The notes beneath the pieces were generated by a model. That model did not search any database, was not told the origin of the DNA, and saw only the letters and a program-made list of their open reading frames with translations. From Fischerella thermalis PCC 7521 (GTDB lineage Bacteria; Cyanobacteriota; Cyanobacteriia; Cyanobacteriales; Nostocaceae): 64,000 bases of DNA. Shown here piece after piece: positions 17,771 to 27,051 of this stretch. The first letter of the stretch is position 1. Every line of letters begins with the position of its first letter. The stretch spans positions 1 through 64,000 of the forward strand of contig NZ_AJLL01000077.1 of the NCBI RefSeq assembly GCF_000317225.1. The letters are read 5' to 3'. Both the position numbers and the translations under genes were made by a program.

Positions 17771-20700
17771 ATGGTTAATAGAATTAATTCAGAACCAAAA
17801 AACAGTAGTTATCATCGGCGCACATTTAGACTTACTTCCGAAACCGAAACTGTACTTCAGCGTAGAAATTATTCTCTCTATTCTCCGATTAATAGTGTTA
17901 TAGCATGGGCGAAACAAGTTAGTTTCCGTACCAAAGCGATCGCTTTTGCTGTTGCTATTTCCACATTACCAACGTTGGGAGTGGGAGCTATGACATATTA
18001 CTTAGTAAATCAATCTCTCACTAAAGAGATTAGTAATATTAAACAAGGCAGCGCTCGCAATTTAGCAGACCATGTTGAGCGATTTATGCTGAAACGGTAT
18101 CAAGAAGTTCAGCTATTCGCTAAACAAAAATTTCTTACTGATGCTAAACTTCGAGACATTTTAGTTACTGAAGATAAAGCTGCACGGGTTAATAGCTGGC
18201 AAGATATTTATCAAGTCTATGAAAGTATTGCTGTTGTGGATCTCAGTGGTAATGTAGTTTTACAAACTCAAGGTGAAGCAATTCCTAACCAAAAAAATCA
18301 GGAGTCTTTTCAAGCAGTTCTGAGAACAAATGAACCATATATTGGTCAGCCATTGGTAGGTACAAGTGTAAAACAATCGAAAATTCATTTGGCTGCACCA
18401 GTGAAAGATAGTGTGACTAATAAAACTATTTATATTATCCAAGCGGTTATACCTATACAATCATTGGCGCAAACACTCAATAAGCTTTCCGGAATTAAGG
18501 ATGAGTACCAGTTAATAGATTCTGCGGGCAAGATTTTTTTGGCAACAGATGAGAATCATTTGGGTAGAGATGCTCAAAAAGTTATTCCCAAATGGCAGGA
18601 ATTACAAACATCAAAGAAAGTAGTCACACGTATACTGCGAGATCGAAAAGGTAAAGCTGAAGATTTAACAACCTTTGTTCCTTGGCAAAAAACAGCAGGT
18701 TTACCGGATTTAAATTGGCAATTAGTCTTGAGTACAGACAAAGCGATCGCCTTGGGTACACAAAGACAATTATTGTTGACATTGGCGATTGGAACGATTG
18801 TGACGGCGTTTTTAGTGGGTGCGATCGCTGCTATTTTAGCCAATCGTCTCACCCTACCGATTCAAACTGCCACGATGGTAGTGAAGAAACTGGCGAGAGG
18901 TAATTTTGACACACGTATTACTGTCAAGGGAGAAGATGAATTTGCTACTTTGGGAGCCAGTATTAACCGTATGGCTGACCAACTGCAAGACTTGCTGAAC
19001 AAACAAAAAATCGAGGCTGAACGCCTCAAGATGTTTACAAACATTTTAACGGCGATTCGTCAGTCACTCAATTGTGAGGATTTATTTAATACTACGGTTA
19101 CAGAAGCCAGACAAGCACTAGGAGCCCATCGAGTGGTTGTCTATCACTTTAATGCTCACGGTAGGGGACAAGTCATCGCCGAATCTGTCGCGCCTGGATT
19201 ACCGGTAACTTTGGGTGACACAATTGAAGACACTTCCATTGCTAGGCAATTAGTGGAAACCTACACGACTAATGGCATTCTCATCGCCAATAACGTTTTT
19301 GAGACAGACTTGGTTCCCGAACATCTAAAATTGATGGAAAGGCTGCAAGTCAAGGCGATATTAGCAACACCCATTCTCAAAGATAATCAAATTTTTGGAT
19401 TTTTGATTGCCCATTACTGCTGGGCTCCCCATGTTTGGCAACCTTTTGAAATCAATTTCTTGCGACAGTTAGCAGTTCAAGTTGGATTGGCTTTAGAACG
19501 AGTCCATTTACTGGAAGTCAGCCAGGTACTCAAGGACTTTGCGATTCATTTATCTGCAACTCTTAATTCCCAAGAAATCTACAACTTGGCAGTTCAAGAC
19601 ATCCGTAAAGCCTTAAAGGTGGAGCGTGTAGTCATCTGTAAATTTGATGAGAAATCCCAAGGTAGTATTTTAGCTGAGTCGGTAGTTGAGGGTTTACCTG
19701 GTGTAGAAACAAGATTTCATCAAGCTGTTGTGCAAGATTACATAGAAAAGTATCGCCAAGGTGGTGTACTGGCTGCTAACAATATCTACCAAGCAGGTTT
19801 TTCAGAAGTTTATGTCAAACAGCTAGAATCCTTTGCAGTCAAAGCCCACTTACAAGCACCAATTTTATTGGGGGGTAATTTACTAGGCTTGTTGATTGCT
19901 CATCAATGTACCAGAACTCGTGTCTGGCAACAAGCAGAAATTGAGTTATTTGAGCAATTTGCGAGATTGGTGGGACTGGCTTTAGAAAGAGCTAATCTCC
20001 TAGAACAAAGTGAAAGAGCTTCCCAGCAGCAACGTCAACAAGCAGAACAACTGCAACAACAGTTAAACAGACTCTTAGATGATGTAGTGGGAGTTAGAAG
20101 AGGCGATTTAACAGTACACATCGAAGTTAACAAAGGTGAAATTGGAGCGATCGCAGACTTTTGCAACTTCATTGTTGGAAGGTTGCGGGAGATTGTCGTA
20201 CAAGTTAAAGCAGCCGCTACCCAATTGAATACAGCGATCGCGGAAAATTCCGGAATCATCAGCCAACTAGCTATTGACACATTCAAGCAAACACAGGAAA
20301 TAGATCGTTCCCTGGATGTTGTTGATCAAATTCGGCTTTCCATCAAAGGCGTAGCCAAAAATGCCAGATTAGCTACAGCAGTTGCGCGCACAGCCTCCCC
20401 TACTGCTGAAATTGGTGACGCTGCGATGGATCTCACTGTCGAAAATATCTTTAGCCTGCGGGAGTCGATGGGAGAAACAGCTATAAAAATTAAGCGTCTA
20501 GGGGATTACTCGCAACATATTACTCGTCTAGCTTCCTTAATTAAACAAATCTCCCTACAAATCAACTTATTAGCGATCAACGCTGGTATCGAAACAGCGC
20601 GTGTGGGTGGAGACAGTGACAGTTTAATTTCTTTTTCTGAAGAAGTAGCTGCACTGGCTACCGAAAGTGCTACAGTTACAGGTGAAATCGAAGGAATCGC

Positions 20701-21034
20701 CGCCAATATTAACCTGGAAGTTAGCGAAGTAGTCAAGACAATAGAATTAGGAAACGCCCAGGTAATAGAAGTAACTCGTCTGGTTGAAGATAGCAAACAC
20801 AGCTTAAATCAAATGCTCAATGTTTGTTGCCAAATTGACGAATTAGTACAATCAATCTCTCTCGCTTCAGTATCTCAAGTGCAAACTTCTAAAGAAGTAA
20901 TTAATTTAATGAAAGAAATTGCGAAAGTGTCTGAAATGACTGGCGGTTCCTATCGCAAAGTATCCGCATCTCTTCAAAGAACATTAGAGACTTACCAGCA
21001 GTTACAAGCAAGTGTTCGTAGTTTCAAAGTTTAA
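17771..21034 (+). CDS. Membrane MCP-like sensor: extracytoplasmic domain, HAMP, two GAF domains, divergent signalling domain
   Basis: The protein has 1087 residues from the ATG at 17771. A transmembrane helix (about 55-78) and a second (about 334-357) enclose a Cache/PAS-like extracytoplasmic domain. A HAMP domain follows (to about 410), then GAF1 (about 430-580), GAF2 (about 595-745), a second HAMP-like segment and a methyl-accepting-type helical hairpin (about 820-1060). The hairpin tip reads INLLAINAGIETARVGGDSD and lacks the usual EAARAGExGRGFAVVA-type core. Neither GAF domain has the Cys-His of bilin-binding PixJ-type domains, so light sensing by bilin is not supported. It lies between patA and a kinase-less CheA-like gene, as in pil/pix-type loci, which argues for a shared pathway. 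Confidence 0.85.
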   Translation: MVNRINSEPKNSSYHRRTFRLTSETETVLQRRNYSLYSPINSVIAWAKQVSFRTKAIAFAVAISTLPTLGVGAMTYYLVNQSLTKEISNIKQGSARNLADHVERFMLKRYQEVQLFAKQKFLTDAKLRDILVTEDKAARVNSWQDIYQVYESIAVVDLSGNVVLQTQGEAIPNQKNQESFQAVLRTNEPYIGQPLVGTSVKQSKIHLAAPVKDSVTNKTIYIIQAVIPIQSLAQTLNKLSGIKDEYQLIDSAGKIFLATDENHLGRDAQKVIPKWQELQTSKKVVTRILRDRKGKAEDLTTFVPWQKTAGLPDLNWQLVLSTDKAIALGTQRQLLLTLAIGTIVTAFLVGAIAAILANRLTLPIQTATMVVKKLARGNFDTRITVKGEDEFATLGASINRMADQLQDLLNKQKIEAERLKMFTNILTAIRQSLNCEDLFNTTVTEARQALGAHRVVVYHFNAHGRGQVIAESVAPGLPVTLGDTIEDTSIARQLVETYTTNGILIANNVFETDLVPEHLKLMERLQVKAILATPILKDNQIFGFLIAHYCWAPHVWQPFEINFLRQLAVQVGLALERVHLLEVSQVLKDFAIHLSATLNSQEIYNLAVQDIRKALKVERVVICKFDEKSQGSILAESVVEGLPGVETRFHQAVVQDYIEKYRQGGVLAANNIYQAGFSEVYVKQLESFAVKAHLQAPILLGGNLLGLLIAHQCTRTRVWQQAEIELFEQFARLVGLALERANLLEQSERASQQQRQQAEQLQQQLNRLLDDVVGVRRGDLTVHIEVNKGEIGAIADFCNFIVGRLREIVVQVKAAATQLNTAIAENSGIISQLAIDTFKQTQEIDRSLDVVDQIRLSIKGVAKNARLATAVARTASPTAEIGDAAMDLTVENIFSLRESMGETAIKIKRLGDYSQHITRLASLIKQISLQINLLAINAGIETARVGGDSDSLISFSEEVAALATESATVTGEIEGIAANINLEVSEVVKTIELGNAQVIEVTRLVEDSKHSLNQMLNVCCQIDELVQSISLASVSQVQTSKEVINLMKEIAKVSEMTGGSYRKVSASLQRTLETYQQLQASVRSFKV

Positions 21035-21429
21035 TTCAGAAAGCAGAGTACGGAGGGAGGTAGAGGAGGCGCGGGTTCGCTACCGATGGGCGAACAGGGA
21101 TCACCGTTGTAGAAGGACTCTCTGCCTTCTGAATCTGAATATTTTTTTGGTATTTAATTTTATTTTCCTACTTAAATAAACTAGATAAACTCTTCATTAA
21201 GAAAAATAAATTTTAGAAATAATTAGAATTGAACAATATTTGACAGTTTCATTATTGATTACTAATTTATAATTGAATGATTTCTGATTAAGCAAACAGA
21301 AGTACCTGAACTTATATTAACACTCAAAAATCTCTTACTTCTGCCTTCTGCTTTCTACCTTAACCCAACGACAAAATTTATGTTGGGCTACTTATTCCCT
21401 TTCATTTGGTATCAAAAATAATTCCAACT
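21035..21429 (+). other. Intergenic region between the MCP-like and CheA-like genes
   Basis: There is no gene. A GC-rich purine segment (21050-21108) precedes 200 bases of AT-rich DNA. A repeat segment TTTATGTTGGGCTACTTA (21377-21394) recurs at 56699-56716. No terminator is clear. Confidence 0.45.
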
Positions 21430-22689
21430 ATGTTAAAAGATAGGGAACTAGAGAACCAGATAAACTTTCTGGAAGAAGCTAATGGTAATTTGAATACCCT
21501 AGAATCTATATTCTTGGAACTCAAATCTAACCATCACAGCTATTTGCAAAATATTGATATAGCTCTCAAAGTTATTCATTCCATCAAAGCTGGTGCAGAT
21601 ATTATAGGTTTTCCTTTACTGAGTGATTTTGCTCACCGTTTAGCAGATGCGCTACAAGATTTTAAAAAACAGACAAACTTTTTAGAAATTGACACCGAAT
21701 TACACAGTTTACTTCTATCTAGCGTTGAATGGTTACGCCAGATAGTAAAATTACTTTCTGTTGGCTATGTTATAGATGAGCAATGGTTAGCAAGTTTTTG
21801 TTTTCCAGTGTTTGACGGGCTGAAAAAGCGTTTGTCTCAGCAAATTGGGACAAATAACCCAACACAGTACTCACCAACTCAAGAACTGGAAGACATTATC
21901 CTATTAATTTTCCAAACTGAAGTAGAAGAATACTTACAACACCTAAAATATTTATTAGCTAAAACAGATAAGTCTACTTTAAAAGCAGAAGTTATCATGA
22001 TAGCTACTCAATTAGGTGATTTGGGTGAGTTACTTCATTTAAAAGCTTTTACCCAGCTTTGTCAGTCAGTCATGCAAAATTTAGAAGCAGCTGTATCTAA
22101 TGTGGATGTGACAGAAATTGCTAAATTAGCATTATTGACATGGCAGCGATCGCAAACATTGATACTGACAAAGCAACTTGCAAATTTGCCAACGGAAATT
22201 GCTGCCCAAAATCTCAGCGAATCTTTTGTCAAAGCACCATTTCATCTCTCGAGCAAGCGAGTCATGCTAGTAGAATGTAATAGTATGCTCGTGGCATTAC
22301 CAACAAATATAATTGTAGAAACATGTTTGTTGGAGCAACTTGATAGTGAATTTTTGCACTGGCAAGGTTCAACAATTCGCTTAATTAAGCTTGAGCAATA
22401 CTTACAATCTTATAACTTACATCCCGCAATATCATCTTCAGACACTCTGCCACAAATCGATACTGCGAACGTATTAATCATTAGAGATAACAATCAACAA
22501 GTTGCAGTACAAATAGATCATTTTTGGGGTGAAATAGAAGTTTCTCTTTATCAAGTTGAAGCTAACACAACTCTACCTACTGGCATTAGTAACTATACAA
22601 TTTTGGATAATGAGCAAATAGTACCTGTGCTAAGTACTAGCGATTTGCTGAACTGGATTACTACTAATCAATTATCAAAGGCTACTTGA
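21430..22689 (+). CDS. CheA-like protein with Hpt and CheW-like domains but no histidine-kinase core
   Basis: This 419-residue protein starts at the ATG at 21430 (a TTG eight codons earlier is possible). An Hpt domain lies at about residues 1-115, with the phospho-acceptor His50 in KVIHSIKAGADIIGF. A second Hpt-like helical segment at about 155-240 has no such His (IATQLGDLGELLHLKAF). A CheA regulatory/CheW-like beta domain occupies about 273-419 (SSKRVMLVECNSMLVALP, VLIIRDNNQQVAVQIDHF). The dimerisation and ATP-binding domains (N, G1, F and G2 boxes) are absent. It could therefore accept or relay a phosphate and bind receptors, but cannot phosphorylate itself. Its context with patA and an MCP suggests an adaptor or phosphotransfer partner to the PatA receiver. 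Confidence 0.75.
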   Translation: MLKDRELENQINFLEEANGNLNTLESIFLELKSNHHSYLQNIDIALKVIHSIKAGADIIGFPLLSDFAHRLADALQDFKKQTNFLEIDTELHSLLLSSVEWLRQIVKLLSVGYVIDEQWLASFCFPVFDGLKKRLSQQIGTNNPTQYSPTQELEDIILLIFQTEVEEYLQHLKYLLAKTDKSTLKAEVIMIATQLGDLGELLHLKAFTQLCQSVMQNLEAAVSNVDVTEIAKLALLTWQRSQTLILTKQLANLPTEIAAQNLSESFVKAPFHLSSKRVMLVECNSMLVALPTNIIVETCLLEQLDSEFLHWQGSTIRLIKLEQYLQSYNLHPAISSSDTLPQIDTANVLIIRDNNQQVAVQIDHFWGEIEVSLYQVEANTTLPTGISNYTILDNEQIVPVLSTSDLLNWITTNQLSKAT

Positions 22690-22709
22690 TCTACATATAG
22701 AATTTATTA

Positions 22710-22766
22710 GATCCTCGACTCTTTAAAAAAGTCGGGGATCTGACCCCTCGCAACTTATAAAGTTGC
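22710..22766. repeat. Two hairpins between convergent genes; copy 1 of a 45-base repeat
   Basis: GATCCTCGACT (22710-22720) pairs with AGTCGGGGATC (22730-22740), and GCAACTT pairs with AAGTTGC (22750-22766). They lie between the stops of the CheA-like gene and cobA, and may terminate both. The block, including the trailing TGACCCCTCGCAAC, recurs at 24350-24394. Confidence 0.75.
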
Positions 22767-22769
22767 TCA

Positions 22770-23561
22770 TCACAAACGAAGACCAGATAAAATTTTGTGC
22801 ATATGCACCACCGCCCCAATCACCACAATTGCAGGTGCTTCAAATCCAGTTTGCTCAACCTGCTCTATAATTGTCCCTAACTCACCAATCAACTCTTGTT
22901 GGTCTGATCTTGTACCCCAACGTACCAAAGCAATAGGAGTTTCCAGACTCAACCCCGCCTTCACTAACTCCTGGACAATATAAGGCAAATTGTGAATCCC
23001 CATGTATATCACAATCGTCTCCGAACCGTGAGCGATCGCACTCCAATTCACAGTCGGTCGATACTTACCAGCCGCCTCATGACCTGTAACAAATGTCACT
23101 GAAGAACTATATAATCGGTGCGTCAAAGGAATACCTGCATAGGCTGGAGCCGCTATCCCCGATGTAATACCCGGCACAACTTCCACATCTACTCCCGCTT
23201 GTAATAATTCTTCCATCTCTTCGCCACCGCGACCAAAAACAAACGGATCACCCCCCTTCAACCGAACGACAACCGCGTGTTCCTGTGCTTTTTCAATCAT
23301 TAACTGCGTTGTTTCTTCCTGAACTAGTGAATGACGTCCCCGCCGCTTACCAGCATTAATTTTTTCCGCTTGGGGATTAATCATTTCTAGAATTGCTGGA
23401 CTCACCAATGCATCATAAATCACAACGTCTGCACACTCCAACAACCCTTTACCCTTGAGTGTCATCAACCCCGGATCTCCTGGACCAGCACCCACCAAAT
23501 AAACCTTTCCCAAACAATTCTTCCCCTCTTCCTTCGCGTCCTTAGTGTCTTCGCGGTTCAT
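22770..23561 (-). CDS. cobA: Uroporphyrinogen-III C-methyltransferase
   Basis: This 263-residue enzyme (SUMT) transfers two methyl groups from S-adenosylmethionine to uroporphyrinogen III to make precorrin-2 for sirohaem and cobalamin. The motifs are [18 protein letters not shown] (SAM loop), [18 protein letters not shown] and [20 protein letters not shown]. The ATG at 23561 overlaps the sirB stop by four bases (ATGA), so the two are translationally coupled. The first 13 codons ([13 protein letters not shown]) read through a sequence resembling a common GAAGACACTAAG intergenic repeat; a TTG at codon 17 (LGKVYLV) is an alternative start closer to the family N-terminus. Confidence 0.93.
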   Translation of the reverse strand: MNREDTKDAKEEGKNCLGKVYLVGAGPGDPGLMTLKGKGLLECADVVIYDALVSPAILEMINPQAEKINAGKRRGRHSLVQEETTQLMIEKAQEHAVVVRLKGGDPFVFGRGGEEMEELLQAGVDVEVVPGITSGIAAPAYAGIPLTHRLYSSSVTFVTGHEAAGKYRPTVNWSAIAHGSETIVIYMGIHNLPYIVQELVKAGLSLETPIALVRWGTRSDQQELIGELGTIIEQVEQTGFEAPAIVVIGAVVHMHKILSGLRL

Positions 23562-24277
23562 TCTTTAATCAAATCCCAAACTAAATCAGCTAACTCTGCA
23601 CTTGCTCCTAAAGGTTCTGCCAGCTGCAAATCCACCCCAGGAAACTGTAATTGTAACTTTTCTATTACCTGAGCGATCGCATCAGTTATTCCACCTGCAA
23701 ATAAAAAGTATGGCAGAATTGCAATTTGCCTATGTCCAATATTAATCAACTCTTTGACTTGCACTTCTAAACTGGGAGGTACAGACCAGTAAGCAGTCAC
23801 TGCATCTAAATTTTTCGCTATAGCTTCCACTCGTAATTGTGAACCCTGGCGGCGACTACCATGCGCTACAAGAATCCTCGCCGTCGCCATCGTCGCAGCG
23901 AATTGCTTGGCTAAAAAATTCTCCAAACCACAGTGACTACCTAAATGTGGTTGTAACTCTATCAAAATATCTTCACCGAGAGCCGCTCTTGCCAGCCTTA
24001 CTTCATTAGGAATATCATCCATGACATGTACCCCTGGTAGCAAAAACAGTGGTACAACTTTGAGATCAACCTTCTCCCAAGCAGCACAATTGTTAACGAA
24101 CTTGATTATTTGCTCATGTAGAGGTTCTGGCTTAAGTTCTAAACACGCTGTACCAACTCTAATTTCAACTTCAAGACTTCGCGCTTGATCAATTACAAGC
24201 TTTGCCAACTCCTGCATGGCAACTTCTGGACGTGGATCTCGGCTACCGTGGGATACTAGTAAACATGCAGACACCAT
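23558..24277 (-). CDS. sirB: Sirohydrochlorin chelatase, CbiX/SirB family
   Basis: This protein has 239 residues with two chelatase halves. The first starts CLLVSHGSRDPRPEVAMQEL with the metal-binding His; the second starts ARILVAHGSRRQGSQLRVEA. LFLLPGVHVMDDIPNEV carries a further conserved His. It inserts Fe(2+) (sirohaem) or Co(2+) (cobalamin) into sirohydrochlorin, directly downstream of the CobA reaction, in keeping with the overlapping cobA. The start is the ATG at 24277 (MVSACLLVSHG). Iron or cobalt specificity cannot be decided from sequence alone. Confidence 0.88.
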   Translation of the reverse strand: MVSACLLVSHGSRDPRPEVAMQELAKLVIDQARSLEVEIRVGTACLELKPEPLHEQIIKFVNNCAAWEKVDLKVVPLFLLPGVHVMDDIPNEVRLARAALGEDILIELQPHLGSHCGLENFLAKQFAATMATARILVAHGSRRQGSQLRVEAIAKNLDAVTAYWSVPPSLEVQVKELINIGHRQIAILPYFLFAGGITDAIAQVIEKLQLQFPGVDLQLAEPLGASAELADLVWDLIKE

Positions 24278-24349
24278 TAGCAAGGAAAAATTTAAAATAT
24301 ATAGTCAAATATCTTAGCAAATTTTAAAAATTATTTTTATCGACTGTGA

Positions 24350-24395
24350 GACCCCCGACTTTTTTAAAAAATCGGGGGTCTGACCTCTCGCAACC
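24350..24395. repeat. Hairpin repeat, copy 2 of the 45-base element
   Basis: GACCCCCGA (24350-24358) and TCGGGGGTC (24372-24380) pair around a T6/A6 stretch that also pairs. The trailing TGACCTCTCGCAAC matches the copy at 22710. It lies between the Mn catalase stop and the sirB start and may act as a terminator for the catalase gene. Confidence 0.75.
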
Positions 24396-24477
24396 CCTCA
24401 GAAATAATTGACACAGATTACTAACAGTTGATTGTTGGTAGAAAAATTGTTTTTCCAACCAACAAGTAACTAACAAA

Positions 24478-25167
24478 TTAAGATTGCTTTTCTGCTAAAG
24501 GATCAGCAATGTAACGGAAAGTTGGCTCTGAATTCCAAGGTCCACGTTCATCTTTGCCATTTGTGGACAAGTTATAGTAAATATCAACAGTACTATCAGG
24601 TTGAATATTACCAAAAAATGGATCTGTTAATTTCCCCAAAGAATCTAATGCTTTCATAAACATTTGGGTGTGAGATATTTCTCTTGTCAGAAGATGAACA
24701 AGAGTATTTTTAGTACCTTCATCTGGTGCTAATTTAATCAATTCTTCGTAAGTTTGACGTGCGCCAGCTTCAGCAGCAATATCTGCTCTTAAATCGCGTA
24801 CGACATCACCACCTTCATTGACGTAATTAGCATTCCAAGCAACACCTTGGCTATCTAGTAAGTGTGGTCCCATACCCCGTACAGCGAATAAAGTGCTTTT
24901 ATAAGCTTCAGTTTGGTCGACGTTTTTGGTATGCGCTTCAATTAGTTTACCCACCATTTCTAAATGACCAAACTCTTCAATGGCAATATCTTGCAGCATA
25001 TCCCTAATTCCAGAATGCTCACAGTGGAATGACTGAGTCCAGTATTGCAAAGCTGCTGTTAATTCACCTGTTGCACCACCAAACTGCTCTAAAAGCAATT
25101 GAGCAAAACGTGGATTGGCTTCTTTAACATCAACGACATGAATTGTTTCTTTTTTGTGGAAGAACAT
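24478..25167 (-). CDS. Manganese catalase
   Basis: This 229-residue non-haem catalase of the ferritin-like superfamily disproportionates hydrogen peroxide at a di-manganese centre. Family motifs with the metal ligands are visible: the early Glu in GATGELTAALQYW, then IAIEEFGHLEMV (ExxH), AAEAGARQTYEEL and REISHTQMFMKAL (ExxxH-type). AGAGGA lies about 9 bases before the ATG at 25167. It stands alone on the minus strand upstream of sirB. The length is typical of the shorter cyanobacterial forms. Confidence 0.9.
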   Translation of the reverse strand: MFFHKKETIHVVDVKEANPRFAQLLLEQFGGATGELTAALQYWTQSFHCEHSGIRDMLQDIAIEEFGHLEMVGKLIEAHTKNVDQTEAYKSTLFAVRGMGPHLLDSQGVAWNANYVNEGGDVVRDLRADIAAEAGARQTYEELIKLAPDEGTKNTLVHLLTREISHTQMFMKALDSLGKLTDPFFGNIQPDSTVDIYYNLSTNGKDERGPWNSEPTFRYIADPLAEKQS

Positions 25168-25692
25168 CTGTTAGTTTCCTCTCTTAAGATATCTACTTTG
25201 ATCACAAACTATTAGGGATTAAGTATTGTGCAAAAACTTAATATTTATGGCATTTTTTGACAATACTTTTCTCTAAACATTAGATAATAGCTAGCTGCTA
25301 AAGATTCACAACTAACTACTAGTGTTCATCAGAAAAATGATGTTTTTTTGATCTGATAACTTGCACCAAAGTCAACAAGAGCCAGAGGCTTTAGTTATTT
25401 TGATCAGGTTAAACCTGGTAATCAGGATTGGGAGGCTCAGCTTCCTTGCTGTTGCAGATGTTGCAAGATGTAAATTGACGCTACTCTTTTTAAAAATGCT
25501 AAACATAACAGCAAATTTTTACCTTCACCTAAAGAAAGACTTGCTGTTTTATTATTTCTAACCAAAGCTTTATTTGCTTATCAGAAAAATTTAACTAAAA
25601 TTAGAGTCTTATCCTCCATTTAAAGCAGATAGTAAAACGCGATCGCTCACAGCTACTTTTGTGAAAAAGCCACAACAGACAAGGAAAGATAT
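25168..25692. other. Gene-free stretch upstream of Mn catalase
   Basis: It is AT-rich, with a HIP1-like GCGATCGC at 25640 and no convincing ORF; a 66-codon frame on the plus strand has no family resemblance and no ribosome-binding site. It should contain the catalase promoter near 25190-25320. Confidence 0.45.
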
Positions 25693-26109
25693 CTATTGCT
25701 GTTCAGCTTTATAAGTGTAAAACTGGTTAAAAGCTCCTAGTGTCTCAAATTGATAACCAGGTGTAGAAGGCAAAATAGAATCAAGTCTGAGTGCAGGTAT
25801 CAACGAATTTACATTTAAATCCGTACGGTAAATACTAAAAACGATAAAATCTTGGCGTACGGTACTATCAGCTATAATCTCTCGTAGTCGCGGCTGGGCA
25901 GAATCTACAACTTGCCTGCAATTAAACTGTATAACGTTTTCTATAAATTTTGGGGTTTTTTTGCAGACATTCGTGTTCAGATATTCTGTCAACCTTCGTG
26001 CTGCGTACTCTTCATATTCAACCTGACTGGGATTCGTCTTAGCCATAGCTACTCCCAAAGCAGCTAGACCAAAAACTCCCACATATGCCATAATAGTTAA
26101 GGCTTTCAT
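25693..26109 (-). CDS. DUF4359-like secreted or membrane-tethered small protein
   Basis: This 138-residue protein has an N-terminal hydrophobic segment (IMAYVGVFGLAALGVAMA, about residues 6-23) that is a signal peptide or anchor. The rest is a conserved cyanobacterial domain with two Cys (NVCKKTP and FNCRQVV) that could form a disulphide, and the late motif FIVFSIYRTDLN. It resembles the DUF4359 family of unknown function. It is a single gene, divergent from tRNA-His. Confidence 0.7.
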   Translation of the reverse strand: MKALTIMAYVGVFGLAALGVAMAKTNPSQVEYEEYAARRLTEYLNTNVCKKTPKFIENVIQFNCRQVVDSAQPRLREIIADSTVRQDFIVFSIYRTDLNVNSLIPALRLDSILPSTPGYQFETLGAFNQFYTYKAEQQ

Positions 26110-26219
26110 TTGCTAAACAGTGATTTGCTGTAGTTTCTAGACTCTAGATTAGTTGAGTCCGTTCCTTGGAAAAAAATTGGATCAATTTCCCAGGGAAGTG
26201 CTATAATAGGAAACGCAAT

Positions 26220-26293
26220 GGCGAGCGTAGCCAAGTGGTTAAGGCAGAGGATTGTGGTTCCTCCATTCGTGGGTTCGAGTCCCATCGTTCGCC
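26220..26293 (+). tRNA. trnH-GUG: tRNA-His (anticodon GTG)
   Basis: The cloverleaf is complete. The acceptor stem pairs GCGAGCG (26221-26227) with CGTTCGC (26286-26292, one G-U). The anticodon stem GAGGA/TCCTC encloses the loop TTGTGGT with anticodon GTG, and the T arm is GTGGG-TTCGAGT-CCCAT. G at 26220 can pair with C at 26293, the extra G-1:C73 pair that identifies tRNA-His. No CCA is encoded. Confidence 0.95.
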
Positions 26294-26603
26294 CTTAATT
26301 TTCAGCCAATGTATATGCCCGGTAATGGTAAATCTCAATGGTTTACCAGCCGAGATTAGTTAAGCTATCAGATTTTATGGTTGGTGTCTAGGCGTTTGGT
26401 GTAATTGTTTCCAAATCAAAGTTTTCTGACTGTAAGGCATAATAGGAACTGGAATTATCTAATTTTTTACTCTTAGCCGAATTGATTCTACCTGATCCAC
26501 GTTCTAGCATTAGTGATCATTCACCTCAAAAGATAATTGCTGAATCTAAGGACAAATGAGGACTCTAACGAGTTAGCTTTATTTGTGACGACTCGCTTGC
26601 TTT
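26294..26603. other. Gene-free stretch after tRNA-His
   Basis: This is 310 bases of AT-rich DNA without a recognisable gene, terminator or repeat. Confidence 0.4.
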
Positions 26604-26942
26604 TTAATCTTCATCAAGAGCAGGAAAATATTCCTCAAATTGCCACAATTCATTTCTATTTTCAAAAAACCAAATCCGAGTTGCTGGAGTTAACTTACTC
26701 CAAATAATTTCAGGGGAGATATGAGGAGATGCATATTGATATTCCTGACCAAGAGCTTGGAGATTTTCTGTAACATCATCAGGGATACCAAATTCTTGCC
26801 AATCAACTTTTCTATATATTCCAGACACACCTCTAGCAGGATCAAAAATTAATTGTGCAGCTCTAATTAAGTCCGCAAAGTGTACTGGCTTGAATTTGTT
26901 GATTTCCTGAATTTCAATTGATTCGTTGTTTTCGGGAGACAT
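26604..26942 (-). CDS. Small hypothetical protein
   Basis: This 112-residue acidic protein is not one I can place in a family. It is soluble in character, Trp- and Glu-rich (VDWQEFGIPDDVTENLQALG, TPATRIWFFENRNELWQFEE), with no signal peptide or membrane segment. Codon use and continuous amino-acid-like composition favour a real gene, though no clear Shine-Dalgarno sequence precedes the ATG at 26942. It is one of three consecutive small minus-strand genes. Confidence 0.6.
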   Translation of the reverse strand: MSPENNESIEIQEINKFKPVHFADLIRAAQLIFDPARGVSGIYRKVDWQEFGIPDDVTENLQALGQEYQYASPHISPEIIWSKLTPATRIWFFENRNELWQFEEYFPALDED

Positions 26943-27051
26943 CGTGACTGGAGTGGTGAAAATTAACTATTTGTTGGATTTACTTTAACGAAACTCCTAC
27001 ACCGATGCCTCTAGTTTAGCGCATAGCAACAAATGTGAGCGTCGCTCACCT

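Noticed and set aside
19060-20000. GAF domains of the MCP-like protein as cyanobacteriochrome photosensors
   Set aside because: The Cys-His chromophore site of PixJ-type GAF domains is missing in both; the Cys in AHYCW and AHQCT is at another position.
26166-26363. 65-codon plus-strand frame
   Set aside because: It runs straight through tRNA-His.
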